A stretch of DNA of 64,000 bases from Selenomonas sp. (GTDB taxonomy: Bacteria; Bacillota; Negativicutes; Selenomonadales; Selenomonadaceae), in contig JALEZZ010000037.1 of the NCBI GenBank assembly GCA_022773585.1, positions 1 through 64,000 of the forward strand. Reading direction: 5' to 3'. Below, one piece after another: positions 43,144 through 53,336 of this stretch. The notes beneath the pieces are model-generated. The model had not been told where the DNA came from, ran no database searches, and saw only the letters and a program-made list of their open reading frames with translations. The translations under genes were made by a program, and so were the position numbers. Each line of letters starts with the position of its first letter. Position 1 is the stretch's first letter.

Positions 43144-44835
43144 TTGAAGATTCTGGCATTGGTGGTGATTGCGGCCATCGCGCTGTTTTCCGTCGGCTAC
43201 ACGGGCTACAGCATGCTGGATGCCTCGAACTACCGCATGAGCAAGATGTACAACCAGAAGCTCAAGAACGTGCAGATGCTCGGCGAGCTCAAGTACTTCA
43301 TGCGCGATATGCAGGTGCATGAGCTGAACCTCGCTGACAGCACGGATTCGGCTTTGCAGGAGAAGAACCGTAAGACCATCGAGAGCATCAATGACCGTTT
43401 CCATCAGACGATGGATGCGTACAAGGACAATACGAAGGGGCTCGATGGTGTCGAGGAACGCGTGCAAGACATCGAGTCGAACTGGGAGAAGTTCTACCAG
43501 ACGGGCAAGAAGATCGATGCGCTGGCAAAGGACGGCAAGACAGACGAGGCGCGTGCGCTCTATTATGACGAAGGCCAGAAGAACAGCTCAGCTGTCGGCA
43601 ATCCAGTCAAAGAACTCCTCGAGATGACGAACACGAATGCCGAGGACGTCTACAACCGCAATCTCAAGAAAGCGGGTGAGGCAACGCGCAACATGCTGAT
43701 CGAGGGCGTCATCGCGCTCGTCATCCTCGTCGTCATCTCGCAGCTCATCGGTCGCGGTATCACGGCGCCGCTTTATGAGATGAAGCGCGCCTGCGAGCGT
43801 CTGCGCGATGGTGATTTCCGCGAGAGCGAGCGGCGCATCGTGCGCGGCGACGAGTTCGGCGAGATGGCCGCGACCGTCGCTGAGATGCGTACGAGCATCG
43901 GCAAGCTCATGCGCAGCACGAATGATTCGGCGCAGCAGATCGCGGCGGCAAGCGAGGAGCTCACGGCGAGTTCGGCGCAGTCGGCGCAGGCGTCCGAACA
44001 GGTGGCGCAGTCCGTGCAGCGCGCAGCAAATGCCGTGACGCAACAGGAGAAGGAAGTGCAGGCGTCATCGGAAGCTGTCGCAGGCGTCAGTACGGCCGTC
44101 GACAAGATGCACGAGCAGGCAACGCGTGTCGCGGCACATGCATCGGAGGCGCATGACCGTGCGGCTGCAGGCGGCACGGCCATCAAAGATTCTTCGGTCG
44201 GACGCATCCAGAACGCTGCGACGACCGTGCAGCAGTCGGCGCAGATTGTCGACAAGCTTGGCGACAACTCGAAGGAAATCGGCAAGATTGTCGAGACGAT
44301 TTCGAGCATTGCCGAGCAGACGAACCTTCTTGCGCTTAATGCCGCCATCGAGGCGGCGCGCGCAGGCGAGGCGGGCCGTGGCTTCTCCGTCGTTGCTGAC
44401 GAGGTGCGCAAGCTCGCCGAGGAATCGGCCGAGGCCGCCCAGCGCATCGCGGCGTTGATCGAGACCATCCAGAAGGATACGGCTGAAGCGGTCACATCGA
44501 TGAAGGAGGGCAGCGATGCCGTCGCCGATGGTGCCAGCTCCGTCGAGCAGCTCCGCGAGGTCTTCGACGAGATCCGCGTCTTCGTCGATGGCGTCTCGAA
44601 AGAGGCCAGCAACATGGCGCGGGAAATCAAGGAAGTCAACAATCAGGCGGGCGACATCTCGGGACAGGTGCAGCAGGTCGAAGCACAGGGCCGCACGGTC
44701 TCGGACGAGATGGAGAATGTCTCGGCCGCGACGGAAGAGCAGTCGGCATCCGCAAGCGAGATTGCGAAGGCGAGCGATGCACTCTCGAACCTCGCGCAGG
44801 GACTCCAGAATTCTCTCGCAAAATTCGAATACTAA
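43144..44835 (+). CDS. Methyl-accepting chemotaxis protein with a doubtful N-terminus
   Basis: A chemoreceptor of at least 563 residues: a first membrane helix ([21 protein letters not shown]), a four-helix-bundle sensor, a second helix ([20 protein letters not shown]), HAMP, and a signalling coiled coil with [20 protein letters not shown]. The frame opens at TTG 43144 without a ribosome-binding site, almost inside the membrane helix. In the other phase, ATG 43115 reads [10 protein letters not shown] and then stops at TGA exactly where the TTG frame begins. This looks like a one-base loss that split a normal start ([10 protein letters not shown]-x-KILALVV). The gene may be inactive, or a low-level start may be used. 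Confidence 0.8.
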   Translation: MKILALVVIAAIALFSVGYTGYSMLDASNYRMSKMYNQKLKNVQMLGELKYFMRDMQVHELNLADSTDSALQEKNRKTIESINDRFHQTMDAYKDNTKGLDGVEERVQDIESNWEKFYQTGKKIDALAKDGKTDEARALYYDEGQKNSSAVGNPVKELLEMTNTNAEDVYNRNLKKAGEATRNMLIEGVIALVILVVISQLIGRGITAPLYEMKRACERLRDGDFRESERRIVRGDEFGEMAATVAEMRTSIGKLMRSTNDSAQQIAAASEELTASSAQSAQASEQVAQSVQRAANAVTQQEKEVQASSEAVAGVSTAVDKMHEQATRVAAHASEAHDRAAAGGTAIKDSSVGRIQNAATTVQQSAQIVDKLGDNSKEIGKIVETISSIAEQTNLLALNAAIEAARAGEAGRGFSVVADEVRKLAEESAEAAQRIAALIETIQKDTAEAVTSMKEGSDAVADGASSVEQLREVFDEIRVFVDGVSKEASNMAREIKEVNNQAGDISGQVQQVEAQGRTVSDEMENVSAATEEQSASASEIAKASDALSNLAQGLQNSLAKFEY

Positions 44836-44858
44836 TCTACGAATCTATGGATTACAGT

Positions 44859-44893
44859 GGCAGGCACATCTTTGCGGATGCGCCTGCCTTTTT
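44859..44893 (+). terminator. Rho-independent terminator of the second chemoreceptor gene
   Basis: GGCAGGC and GCCTGCC with an inner CATC/GATG pairing, followed by six T residues. Confidence 0.85.
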
Positions 44894-44916
44894 TCATTTC
44901 CTTTTCTGTTGCGGTG

Positions 44917-44925
44917 TGCTATAAT
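44917..44925 (+). promoter_or_regulatory. Extended -10 promoter of guaA
   Basis: TGCTATAAT: consensus TATAAT at 44920-44925 with the upstream TG. It stands about 43 bp before the guaA start. The -35 region is poor. No purine riboswitch fold is evident in the short leader. Confidence 0.6.
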
Positions 44926-44967
44926 TTTTCGTAGATTCACGGTCATTTCGAGGGAGGAACAAAACCA

Positions 44968-46521
44968 TTGAGCAAGCCTGCAAACGAACTCATTCTGGTG
45001 CTGGATTTCGGCGGCCAGTACAACCAGCTCATCGCGCGCCGCGTGCGTGAGGATCATGTCTACTGCGAAGTGCATCCGAACACGATGCCGCTCGAGAAGA
45101 TCCGCGCGATGGCGCCGAAGGGCATCATCCTGACGGGCGGCCCGAACAGTGTATATAAGGAAGATTCTGCGACGTGCAGCGAGGAGCTCTTCCATCTCGG
45201 CATCCCCGTGCTCGGCATCTGCTATGGCTCGCAGCTCATGGCGCACCTCCTCGGCGGCAAGGTCGAGACGGCACCGGCGAGCGAGTACGGCAAGACGGAG
45301 GTCGAGGTTACGGAGCGCGGGTCGAAGCTGTTCAAAGATGTCAGCGAGAAGACGATCTGCTGGATGAGTCATACGGACTACATCGCGAAAGCCCCGGAGG
45401 GCTTCACGGTCACGGCGAAGACGCCGGTCTGCCCGGTCGCCGCGATGGAGAATGCAGCCGAAAAGCTCTATGCGACGCAGTTCCATCCCGAAGTCATGCA
45501 CACGGCCGAGGGGAAGACGATGCTCAAGAACTTCGTCTATGATGTCTGCGGCTGCAAGGGCGACTGGAAGATGGATTCCTTCGTCAAGACGACGGTTGCC
45601 GAGCTCAAGGAGAAAATCGGCACGGGCCGTGCGCTTTGCGCGCTCTCGGGCGGCGTCGATTCATCTGTCGCGGCCGTGCTGCTCTCGAAAGCCATCGGCA
45701 AGCAGCTGACGTGCGTCTTCGTCGACCACGGCCTGCTCCGAAAGAACGAGGGTGACGAGGTCGAAGCTGTCTTTGGCCCCGATGGCCCGTATGATGTCAA
45801 CTTCATCCGCGTCAATGCGAAAGACCGCTTCTATGCCAAGCTCAAGGGCGTCACGGAGCCGGAGAAAAAGCGCAAGATTATCGGCGAGGAATTCATCCGC
45901 GTCTTCGAGGAAGAAGCGAAGAAGATCGGCGCGGTCGATTATCTCGTGCAGGGCACGATTTATCCGGACGTCATCGAGAGCGGCCTCGGCAAGTCGGCCG
46001 TCATCAAGAGCCACCACAATGTCGGCGGCCTGCCGGACTATGTCGATTTCAAGGAAATCGTCGAGCCGCTGCGCCTGCTGTTCAAGGATGAAGTGCGCGC
46101 GGTCGGCCGCGAGCTCGGCATCCCCGAGTACCTCGTGAACCGCCAGCCGTTCCCAGGCCCGGGCCTCGGCATCCGCATCATCGGCGAGGTCACGGAGGAA
46201 AAAGTCAAGATTGTGCAGGAAGCAGACGCCATCTATCGCGAGGAGGTTGCGAAGGCGGGCGCGGACAAAGGGCTCGGCCAGTATTTTGCGGCGCTCACGA
46301 ACATGCGTTCCGTCGGTGTCATGGGCGACGGCCGCACGTATGATTACGCGATTGCACTGCGCGCTGTCGAGACGAGCGACTTCATGACGGCCGAGAGCGC
46401 GAAGCTGCCGTGGGAAGTTCTCTCCGTTGTCACGAGCCGCATCGTCAACGAGGTCAAGGGCGTCAACCGCGTGCTCTACGATTGCACGGGCAAGCCGCCT
46501 GCGACGATCGAGTTTGAATGA
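44968..46521 (+). CDS. guaA: GMP synthase (glutamine-hydrolysing)
   Basis: The 517-residue enzyme aminates XMP to GMP. The N-terminal class I glutamine amidotransferase has [15 protein letters not shown] with the nucleophilic Cys (about residue 86) and the distal His/Glu in QFHPEVMHT. The ATP-pyrophosphatase domain starts [16 protein letters not shown], and the C-terminal dimer domain ends [10 protein letters not shown]. The start is TTG 44968 with AGGGAGG upstream. Confidence 0.97.
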   Translation: MSKPANELILVLDFGGQYNQLIARRVREDHVYCEVHPNTMPLEKIRAMAPKGIILTGGPNSVYKEDSATCSEELFHLGIPVLGICYGSQLMAHLLGGKVETAPASEYGKTEVEVTERGSKLFKDVSEKTICWMSHTDYIAKAPEGFTVTAKTPVCPVAAMENAAEKLYATQFHPEVMHTAEGKTMLKNFVYDVCGCKGDWKMDSFVKTTVAELKEKIGTGRALCALSGGVDSSVAAVLLSKAIGKQLTCVFVDHGLLRKNEGDEVEAVFGPDGPYDVNFIRVNAKDRFYAKLKGVTEPEKKRKIIGEEFIRVFEEEAKKIGAVDYLVQGTIYPDVIESGLGKSAVIKSHHNVGGLPDYVDFKEIVEPLRLLFKDEVRAVGRELGIPEYLVNRQPFPGPGLGIRIIGEVTEEKVKIVQEADAIYREEVAKAGADKGLGQYFAALTNMRSVGVMGDGRTYDYAIALRAVETSDFMTAESAKLPWEVLSVVTSRIVNEVKGVNRVLYDCTGKPPATIEFE

Positions 46522-46554
46522 TTTGTGAGAGGGAGTTATTGCAATCAGTGACAT

Positions 46555-46724
46555 GGCTCCCCCTTTGGGGGAGCTGGCACCCGTAAGGGTGACTGAGAGG
46601 GTAGCGACGTTTGAGAATTTCGATACGTCGCTACCCTCTGCTCTGTATAAGCGACCACTAGGCGCTAAAGCGCCAAGTGTCTGCTTATCCGCCCCTTCGG
46701 GGCACCTCCCCCAACGGGGGAGGC
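46555..46724. repeat. Composite palindromic element, 170 bp, between guaA and maf
   Basis: No gene. The left arm is hairpin GGCTCCCCC-ttt-GGGGGAGC plus GCTGGCACCCGTAAGGGTGACTG. The right arm, read inward on the other strand, is GCCTCCCCC-gtt-GGGGGAGG plus a variant second hairpin, GCCCC-gaa-GGGGC. A perfect 15-bp inner inverted repeat (AGAGGGTAGCGACGT at 46596-46610, complement at 46625-46639) encloses 14 bp. An additional hairpin, GGCGCT-aa-AGCGCC, lies in the right arm. Confidence 0.88.
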
Positions 46725-46745
46725 TTATAATATGGAGGGAATTGT

Positions 46746-47312
46746 ATGGAAACCATCATCCTCGCTTCTGCTTCGCCACGCCGGCAGGAGCTTTTGCAGC
46801 AGATTGGCGTGCCGTATGAAGTCGTGAAGAGCGACGCGGAGGAAGTGCTCGATGCCGTGGAGGGCCCGCGGGCACTGGCTGTCGAAAATGCGCGCCGCAA
46901 GGCGCTCGCCGTCGCGGATCGCTATCCGGGCCGCGTCGTGCTCGGCGCGGACACCGTCGTCTTTCAGGATGGCGCGGTCTATGGCAAGCCGAAGGACGAA
47001 GACGACGCGCGGAAGATGCTGCGGAGCTTTGCCGGACGCCGACACGATGTCGTCACGGGTGTCGCTGTGGTTGCAAAAGGGGGCGCTTGTTACACGGACG
47101 CAACGGAGACGAAAGTCTATTTTGCCGACCTCACGGATGACGAAATCGCGGCCTACATCGCGACGGGCGAGCCGATGGACAAGGCGGGCGCCTATGCCGT
47201 GCAGGGCCGTGCGGCGGCGTTCATCCCGCGCATCGAGGGCTCGTTCTCGAATGTCGTCGGCCTGCCGCTCGCCGAAGTCGCGTCGCTCCTTCGGGAAGCG
47301 GGGGCGATGTAA
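46746..47312 (+). CDS. maf: Maf family nucleoside-triphosphate pyrophosphatase
   Basis: A 188-residue house-cleaning enzyme that hydrolyses dTTP/UTP or modified nucleotides. Maf signatures: the N-terminal LASASPRRQELLQQIG, the central GADTVVFQDG with the catalytic Asp, GKPKDEDDARKML, GRRHDVVTGV and AGAYAVQGRAAAFI. The ATG follows GGAGGGAATT. radC starts on the next base after its stop. maf-radC-mreBCD is the standard Firmicutes order. Confidence 0.95.
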   Translation: METIILASASPRRQELLQQIGVPYEVVKSDAEEVLDAVEGPRALAVENARRKALAVADRYPGRVVLGADTVVFQDGAVYGKPKDEDDARKMLRSFAGRRHDVVTGVAVVAKGGACYTDATETKVYFADLTDDEIAAYIATGEPMDKAGAYAVQGRAAAFIPRIEGSFSNVVGLPLAEVASLLREAGAM

Positions 47313-48002
47313 ATGACCATCATGGTGCGCGACCTGCCGATGGACGAGCGGCCGCGCGAAAAGCTCATGAAATATGGCCCGTCGTATCTCAGCAACGCCG
47401 AGCTTCTCGCGATCCTCCTGCGCACGGGCACAAAAGACGTCTCCGTCATCCGCGTCGCCGAGGAAGTCCTGTCGCACTTCGAGGGACAAGGGCTTTCGGG
47501 GCTCGTCCACATGGTGCCTGACGAGATTGCACAGGTGAATGGCGTGGGGCCTGCAAAGGCGGCAACGATTCTTGCAGCGGTCGAGCTCGGGCGTCGGCTC
47601 GCCGTGCAGGCGGCCGAGAACATCAGCACGATTGGCGGGCCGGAGGACGCCGCGCACTATGCGATGCCGCGCTACCGCCACGAACTGCAGGAACATTTCG
47701 CTTTGATGACGCTCGATACGAAGAACCATGTCACGGGCTTCTTCGACCTGACGACGGGCACGCTCTCGGCCTCGCTCGTCCATCCGCGCGAAGTCTACCG
47801 CAAGGCCCTCCAGATGTCGGCGGCCTCCATCATCGTCTTTCACAACCATCCGAGCGGCGATCCGTCGCCGAGCCGCGAGGACATCGCCGTGACGGAGCGC
47901 CTCGCGAAGAGCGGCAAAGTCCTCGGCATCGACCTTCTCGACCATATCATCCTCGGCAAAGAGAATTTTCTGAGCATGAAAGAAGAAGGTATGGTACAAT
48001 GA
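47313..48002 (+). CDS. radC: DNA repair protein RadC homologue (JAB/MPN domain)
   Basis: The 229-residue protein has an N-terminal helix-hairpin-helix region (MVPDEIAQVNGVGPAKAATI) and a C-terminal JAMM-type metal motif: FHNHPSGDPSPSREDIAVT with the HxH-D pattern. Biochemical function is unsettled, and a direct repair role is doubtful. The gene is translationally adjacent to maf, and its end overlaps a possible promoter for mreB (TGGTACAAT at 47992-48000). Confidence 0.93.
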   Translation: MTIMVRDLPMDERPREKLMKYGPSYLSNAELLAILLRTGTKDVSVIRVAEEVLSHFEGQGLSGLVHMVPDEIAQVNGVGPAKAATILAAVELGRRLAVQAAENISTIGGPEDAAHYAMPRYRHELQEHFALMTLDTKNHVTGFFDLTTGTLSASLVHPREVYRKALQMSAASIIVFHNHPSGDPSPSREDIAVTERLAKSGKVLGIDLLDHIILGKENFLSMKEEGMVQ

Positions 48003-48063
48003 AAGGACTTGTGGTAAAATAACTACGTTGCAAATTCGTTGATTTATTCCTTGAAGGGAGTTT

Positions 48064-49113
48064 TTGGATAACATGTGGAGTCTTTTTGGTGGTTTGTCGC
48101 ATGATATGGGCATCGACCTCGGCACGGCGAATACGCTCGTGCATGTCAAGGGGCGCGGCATCGTGCTGCGCGAGCCGTCGGTCGTTGCAATCAAGAGCGA
48201 CACGGGCGATGTGCTCGCGGTCGGCGAGGAAGCAAAGCAGATGATCGGCCGCACGCCGGGCAACATCGTCGCGATCCGCCCGATGAAGGACGGCGTCATC
48301 GCCGATTTCGACGTGACGCAGGCCATGCTCAAATATTTCATCCGCAAGGCCATGAATACGAAATCGTTCGTGCGTCCGCGCGTCGTCGTCGGCGTGCCGT
48401 CGGGCGTCACGGAAGTCGAGAAGCGCGCTGTCATCGACGCGGCCCAGCAGGCTGGTGCGCGCGAGGCATATCTCATCGAAGAGCCGATGGCAGCGGCCAT
48501 CGGTGCCGGCCTTCCCGTCGAGGAAGCGACGGGCTCCATGGTCGTCGACATCGGCGGCGGTACGACGGAGATCGCTGTCATCTCGCTCGGCGGCATCGTC
48601 ACGAGCCGTTCCATCCGCATCGGCGGCGACGAGATGGATTCTGCCATCGTGCAGTACATCAAGCGCATGTACAACCTCATGATCGGCGAGCGCACGGCCG
48701 AGGAAATCAAGATCAACATCGGCACGGCCATCGTGACGCCGGAAGCGGACAAGACGATGGAGATTCGCGGCCGCGACCTCGTCTCGGGCCTGCCGAAGAC
48801 GCTGACCATCGAGGCGAAGGAGATCCGCGAAGCGCTCGACGAGCCGATTTTCAAGATTATCGACGCCGTCAAGTCCACGCTCGAGAAGACGCCGCCAGAG
48901 CTCGCAGCTGATGTCATGGATCATGGCATCATGATGACGGGCGGCGGTGCTCTGCTGACGAACCTCGACCGCCTGCTCTCGAAAGAGACGGGCATGCCTG
49001 TGCTTGTTTCGGAAGACGCGCTTTCGTGCGTCGGCGAAGGCACGGGCAAGTCGCTTGAAAACATCGAACTCCTGAAGCGCGTCGTCATGACATCGAAGAA
49101 GTTGAGACAGTAA
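48064..49113 (+). CDS. mreB: Rod shape-determining protein MreB
   Basis: The actin-like cytoskeletal protein (349 residues) guides lateral wall synthesis. Phosphate-1 motif [31 protein letters not shown] and the adenosine motif [15 protein letters not shown] are present. The start is probably TTG 48064 just after GAAGGGAG; ATG 48073 is the alternative, and neither spacing is ideal. Extended -10 boxes at 47995 and 48015 suggest a local promoter. mreC overlaps the stop by one base. Confidence 0.96.
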   Translation: MDNMWSLFGGLSHDMGIDLGTANTLVHVKGRGIVLREPSVVAIKSDTGDVLAVGEEAKQMIGRTPGNIVAIRPMKDGVIADFDVTQAMLKYFIRKAMNTKSFVRPRVVVGVPSGVTEVEKRAVIDAAQQAGAREAYLIEEPMAAAIGAGLPVEEATGSMVVDIGGGTTEIAVISLGGIVTSRSIRIGGDEMDSAIVQYIKRMYNLMIGERTAEEIKINIGTAIVTPEADKTMEIRGRDLVSGLPKTLTIEAKEIREALDEPIFKIIDAVKSTLEKTPPELAADVMDHGIMMTGGGALLTNLDRLLSKETGMPVLVSEDALSCVGEGTGKSLENIELLKRVVMTSKKLRQ

Positions 49114-50141
49114 TGGGAACAAGACTCCGCAGGGACAAGAATGACAACCGGCGGACATGGGCGCTCGTGTTCGTCTTTCTCAGCGTGTTCTGCATCATCT
49201 TTTTCGCGGCGCAGGGACGCTTTCAGACGCCGGTGCTCGGCAAGACGGCCAGCACGATTGCCGCACCGTTCCAGAAAGCCGTTTCGTGGGTCGGCGACCA
49301 GCTGAACTTCGTCACGAGCAACATCTGGGAAATCGTGACGATGCACCAGCAGAACAAGATGCTCAGGAACGAGGTCGACCAGTTGCGCATCCAGAACCTG
49401 CAGGCGAGCGAGTACGCGGCGGAGAATGCGCGCCTGCGGGCGTTGCTCGGCTACAAGCAGGCAGCGTCGCAGTTCGATCTCGTTGCGGCCCGCGTCATCG
49501 GGCGCGAGGCGGACAGCTGGTCGCACATAATCACGATTGACCGCGGCACAGCCGATGGCGTGCATGAGAACATGGCTGTCGTGACGGAAAAAGGCCTCGT
49601 CGGCCATGTCGTCGAAGCTGGCCCGAACTACGCGAAAGTCCAGTTGATCCTCGATCCGCGCTCGTCCGTCGGCACGCTCGTGCAGCGCGCCGAATCGCGC
49701 GTCGTCGGCATCGTCGAGGGTGATCCGGCGAATCCCACGATGCCGCGTATGGTCAATGTGCCGAAGAATGCCGACATCCAGGAAGGCGACATCATCGTGA
49801 CGTCGGGCTTTGGCGGCATGTACCCGAAAGGACTTGTCGTCGGTCTCGTCTCGTCGCTTGAAAACGATGAAGCAGGCCTCTTGAAGATTGCACTGCTCGA
49901 GCCCGCTGTCGATTTCCAGAAACTCGAGGACGTTGCGGTCATCGTGGCGTCGCGCGAAGCGCCGCCCGAGCCGCTCAAGACGCCGCCGCAGACGCCGGGC
50001 ACGGAGACGGATCCGGTTGCCGAGGCGAAAGCGCAGCAGGAAGCGGCAAATGGCACAGCAGACGGCGGTGACGCAGGCGCAGCTCCGGCGGCGCCTGCCG
50101 CTCAGGCTCCCGCGGGCGCACAGGCAGGTGGCGCACAGTGA
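49113..50141 (+). CDS. mreC: Rod shape-determining protein MreC
   Basis: A 342-residue bitopic protein linking the cytoskeleton to periplasmic wall enzymes. One N-terminal membrane helix (ALVFVFLSVFCIIFFAA), a coiled coil (about residues 65-105) and two beta-barrel domains (VAARVIGREADSWSHI, MVNVPKNADIQEGDIIVTSG) are seen. The last 65 residues are an unusual Pro/Ala/Gln-rich tail. mreB overlaps by one base and mreD by four. Confidence 0.93.
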   Translation: MGTRLRRDKNDNRRTWALVFVFLSVFCIIFFAAQGRFQTPVLGKTASTIAAPFQKAVSWVGDQLNFVTSNIWEIVTMHQQNKMLRNEVDQLRIQNLQASEYAAENARLRALLGYKQAASQFDLVAARVIGREADSWSHIITIDRGTADGVHENMAVVTEKGLVGHVVEAGPNYAKVQLILDPRSSVGTLVQRAESRVVGIVEGDPANPTMPRMVNVPKNADIQEGDIIVTSGFGGMYPKGLVVGLVSSLENDEAGLLKIALLEPAVDFQKLEDVAVIVASREAPPEPLKTPPQTPGTETDPVAEAKAQQEAANGTADGGDAGAAPAAPAAQAPAGAQAGGAQ

Positions 50142-50632
50142 AGAACATCCTCAAGTGGACGGCGCTCGTCCTCGGCCTCTATGTGCTGCAGTCGGCGCTG
50201 ATGCCGCGGCTCGCGTTCCACGGCGCGTCGGCAGATTTTCTGCTGCTCTTTGCCGTGTCGTTCGGCTTCATCCGCGGCATGCGGCTTGGCGTGCTTATGG
50301 GATTTCTCGTGGGCCTGATGCAGGACCTTTTGACGGGCACATTTTTCGGCATGAACATCTTCACGAAGATGCTTGCAGGTTTCATCGCGGGCCTGCTTTC
50401 CGACCGCGTCTTCAAGGAACAGATGTTCCTGCCCGTCGTATCGTCAGTCGTAGCAGCGGTCGCGAGCTATTTCATTTTAGCGCTGCTTATGCTATTATTA
50501 GGGTATCGCTTCAATCTGATCGAGAATGCGCAGTACATGCTCGTGCCGTTCATCCTCTATCAGCTGGTTTTTTCCTATCCCGTGCACGCGATTACGCGCC
50601 GGGTCAACGAATGGACGAGGGAAAAACAATAA
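50138..50632 (+). CDS. mreD: Rod shape-determining protein MreD
   Basis: A 164-residue membrane protein with about five helices (LFAVSFGFIRGMRLGVLMGF and GLMQDLLTGTFFGMNIF are family landmarks). It completes MreBCD. The start is GTG 50138, overlapping the mreC stop. Confidence 0.92.
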   Translation: MKNILKWTALVLGLYVLQSALMPRLAFHGASADFLLLFAVSFGFIRGMRLGVLMGFLVGLMQDLLTGTFFGMNIFTKMLAGFIAGLLSDRVFKEQMFLPVVSSVVAAVASYFILALLMLLLGYRFNLIENAQYMLVPFILYQLVFSYPVHAITRRVNEWTREKQ

Positions 50633-50643
50633 ATTGCTTTTGC

Positions 50644-50680
50644 AGGCACCTCGCGCCTTTGTTGGGGTGCCTTGCTTTTT
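50644..50680 (+). terminator. Possible terminator between mreD and mrdA
   Basis: AGGCACC and GGTGCCT form a 7-bp stem with a 15-base loop, followed by TGCTTTTT. The stem is modest, so read-through into mrdA is likely. Confidence 0.5.
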
Positions 50681-50692
50681 GGGAGAGATATT

Positions 50693-52543
50693 TTGGAAAA
50701 TGAAGGATACGACGGCTATCAGAGCCGTCTCCGCATCCTCGGCGTCTGCATGGTGCTCGTCATCGCTATCTTGATCGGGCGCGCGGGATACCTGCAGATT
50801 TATGAGGGCGATTACTACGCAGGGCTTGCGGATGGCAACCGCATCCGCATCATCCCGTCGATGGCGCCGCGCGGCACGTTCTATGACCGCAACGGCCAGC
50901 TCCTCGTGACGAACCGCCCAGGCTTTACGGTCTCTCTCCTGCCGCTGACGTCGCCAATCAAGGACGACGTGATCGAGCGCCTTTCGAAGCTCGTCAACGT
51001 GCCGGTCGAAGACATCAAGGACAAGATTGCGGCACACAGTGGTTTCAACCCCATCCGCATCAAGACGGATGTCACGCCGGACATCGTCTCGATCATCGAG
51101 GAGCAGAAAGACCTCTATCCGGGCGTCATGATCGAGAACCAGCCAATCCGCGACTACGTGCTGAAGCAGGAAGGCGCGCATACGTTCGGCTACGTCAGCG
51201 AAATCAATGACCAGGAGCTCGAGGACAAGAAAGACCAGGGGTACAAGTCCGGCGACATCATCGGCAAGTTCGGCCTTGAAAAGGTCTATGACCAATACGT
51301 GCGCGGCCAGGACGGCGGCGACCAGGTCGAGGTTGATGTCTCGGGCCGGCCGGTCAAGCGCCTCGGGCGCAAGGTGCCCGTGCCGGGCAACGATCTCGTG
51401 CTGACGATTGACAAAGACCTGCAGACGGCGGCTGAAAAGGCGGTTGACAGCCGTCTCGCGGCCATCAACGCATCGGCGGCCGCCGCTGTCGTCATGAATC
51501 CGCAGACGGGCGAGGTGCTCGCGCTCGTCTCGCGTCCGGCGTTCGACCCGAACCTCTTCGCGCACGGTATTTCGTCAAAGGACTGGGCCGTGCTCAACAA
51601 CAACCCGTTCCATCCGATGGATGACAAGGCCATCACGGGTGAGTATCCGCCGGGCTCAACGTTCAAGATTGTCACGGGCACGGCGGCGCTGACCGAGGGC
51701 AAGGTCTCGCCGGAGGAAAAGATTCTCGATACGGGCCATCACTGGATCATCCCGAAGGGGAACTCCGAGGGCGAGGCGCTCGGCTGGATCAACTTCAAGG
51801 AAGCGCTCGCACATTCCGACAACGTCTATTTCTATGAAATGGGCAACCGTCTCGGCATCGACAACCTCGAAAAATATGCACGCATGTTCGGTCTCGGTGC
51901 GCGTACAGGCATCGACCTGCCGTATGAGGCGGACGGCCTTGTCGCGAACCGCCGCTACAAGGAGAAGAATTTCGACGATGGCGAATGGTATCTCTCCGAG
52001 ACATTCGATGCCGCCATCGGCCAGGGCTTCAACCTCGTGACGCCGCTGCAGGCGGCCATGGTCATGGGCGAGATTGCGGCGGATGGCAAGCGCTATAAGC
52101 CGCATGTCGTGAGCCGCATCCAAACGCAGAACGGCGAGGTTGTCAAAGATTTCCAACCGGAACTCCTTTCGACGCTCGAAGTGCCGGAGAATGTCATCAA
52201 GCTCGTGCAGGAAGGATTGCATGACGTCACGAAGTTCGGCACGGCGGCCTCGACGTTCCGCGGCTTCCCCGTGGACATCGCGGGCAAGACGGGTACGGCT
52301 GAGAACTCGCAGGGCCGCGACCACGGCTGGTTTGTCGCCTATGGGCCGTTTGACAATCCGAACATCGTCGTCGCCGTCATTGTCGAGCAGGGCGGTTTCG
52401 GTGCGCAGTCGGCCGTGCCGATCGGGCGCGAAATCCTCGAAGCGGCGTTCCACGTCGGCCGCTATGCGCCTGAGGCGCAGGCGGCAGCGGCGGCTGAGGC
52501 GGCGAAGAAGGCAGCGGCCGGTCAGCAGCAGAAGAAGCAGTAA
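50693..52543 (+). CDS. mrdA: Penicillin-binding protein 2 (elongation transpeptidase)
   Basis: The class B PBP of the rod complex (616 residues) cross-links peptidoglycan together with RodA. One membrane helix (ILGVCMVLVIAILIGRAGYL), the pedestal domain with PRGTFYDRNGQLLVTN, and the transpeptidase motifs SxxK (PPGSTFKIVTG, about residue 321), SxN (HSDNVYFYE) and KTGT (GKTGTAENS, about 531) are seen. The start TTG 50693 follows GGGAGA by 6 bases. The C-terminus is an Ala/Gln/Lys-rich run. Confidence 0.95.
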   Translation: MENEGYDGYQSRLRILGVCMVLVIAILIGRAGYLQIYEGDYYAGLADGNRIRIIPSMAPRGTFYDRNGQLLVTNRPGFTVSLLPLTSPIKDDVIERLSKLVNVPVEDIKDKIAAHSGFNPIRIKTDVTPDIVSIIEEQKDLYPGVMIENQPIRDYVLKQEGAHTFGYVSEINDQELEDKKDQGYKSGDIIGKFGLEKVYDQYVRGQDGGDQVEVDVSGRPVKRLGRKVPVPGNDLVLTIDKDLQTAAEKAVDSRLAAINASAAAAVVMNPQTGEVLALVSRPAFDPNLFAHGISSKDWAVLNNNPFHPMDDKAITGEYPPGSTFKIVTGTAALTEGKVSPEEKILDTGHHWIIPKGNSEGEALGWINFKEALAHSDNVYFYEMGNRLGIDNLEKYARMFGLGARTGIDLPYEADGLVANRRYKEKNFDDGEWYLSETFDAAIGQGFNLVTPLQAAMVMGEIAADGKRYKPHVVSRIQTQNGEVVKDFQPELLSTLEVPENVIKLVQEGLHDVTKFGTAASTFRGFPVDIAGKTGTAENSQGRDHGWFVAYGPFDNPNIVVAVIVEQGGFGAQSAVPIGREILEAAFHVGRYAPEAQAAAAAEAAKKAAAGQQQKKQ

Positions 52544-52581
52544 GATATACGGGATTTGTGGTACGAAAGGAAACGCGAACC

Positions 52582-53313
52582 ATGAGTGACGAAATCGTAA
52601 GGATCAAGGGGACGAAGTCGGGCCTGCAGCTGCTGTTTGCGGCAGGCGCGACGTACGCGGCCATCGAGGAGGAGATCCGCGCGAAGCTCAAGGCGGGCTC
52701 TGGCTTTTTTTGCCGCGGCACGGTCATGCATGCGATGGAGGGCTCGCTGCCAAAAGACGAGATGGAGAAGCTCAGGAAGCTCTTCCATGAGTCCGGCGTC
52801 ATTTTCAGCGTCACGCGCAGCCACATCCCTGGAGCGGCGGAAGGGCCTGGGGAAAGGCCGCGCCGCAGGGCTGTCAAAGCGCAGAAGCGGCAGATGGAAG
52901 CGCCGGCGCAGGCAGAAGCAGCTGTGCCCGCAGAAGCTACCGCTGCCGCGCAGGCGCCAGCAGCAGACGATGAAGCCGTGCAGATGGTCGTCGTGAACAG
53001 GACGCTGCGCGGCGGGCAGGAAGTCCGCACGAAGAGCTCCGTGCTCGTCTGCGGCAACGTGAACCCCGGCGCGCAGATCATCGCGGGCGGCAGCATCGAC
53101 ATCCGCGGCACCTGCCGCGGGCTCGTGCATGCAGGCGCATTCGGCAACCAGAAGGCGTTTGTCGTCGCCGACCACCTGATCCCGACGCAGATCCGCATCG
53201 CGGATCTCATCGCGCGTTCGCCCGATGACCCGCAGCAGATTGAGAAGACGGCGCGCCCCGAGCGCGCTTCCATCAAGGACGGCCAGATCGTCATCGAACC
53301 GATTGAAAGGTAA
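52582..53313 (+). CDS. minC: Septum site-determining protein MinC
   Basis: A 243-residue inhibitor of FtsZ assembly. The N-terminal domain (IVRIKGTKSGLQLLF) is followed by an Ala/Gln-rich linker and the C-terminal beta-helix that binds MinD (TLRGGQEVRTKSSVLVCGNV, NPGAQIIAGGSIDIRG, FVVADHLIPTQIRIAD). ATG 52582 has GAAAGGAAAC upstream. The order minC-minD-minE is intact. Confidence 0.94.
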   Translation: MSDEIVRIKGTKSGLQLLFAAGATYAAIEEEIRAKLKAGSGFFCRGTVMHAMEGSLPKDEMEKLRKLFHESGVIFSVTRSHIPGAAEGPGERPRRRAVKAQKRQMEAPAQAEAAVPAEATAAAQAPAADDEAVQMVVVNRTLRGGQEVRTKSSVLVCGNVNPGAQIIAGGSIDIRGTCRGLVHAGAFGNQKAFVVADHLIPTQIRIADLIARSPDDPQQIEKTARPERASIKDGQIVIEPIER

Positions 53314-53336
53314 CCGGAGAAAGGCAGGAAACATAG

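Noticed and set aside
44926-44967. Purine riboswitch before guaA
   Set aside because: The leader is only about 40 bases and lacks the three-way junction pattern.
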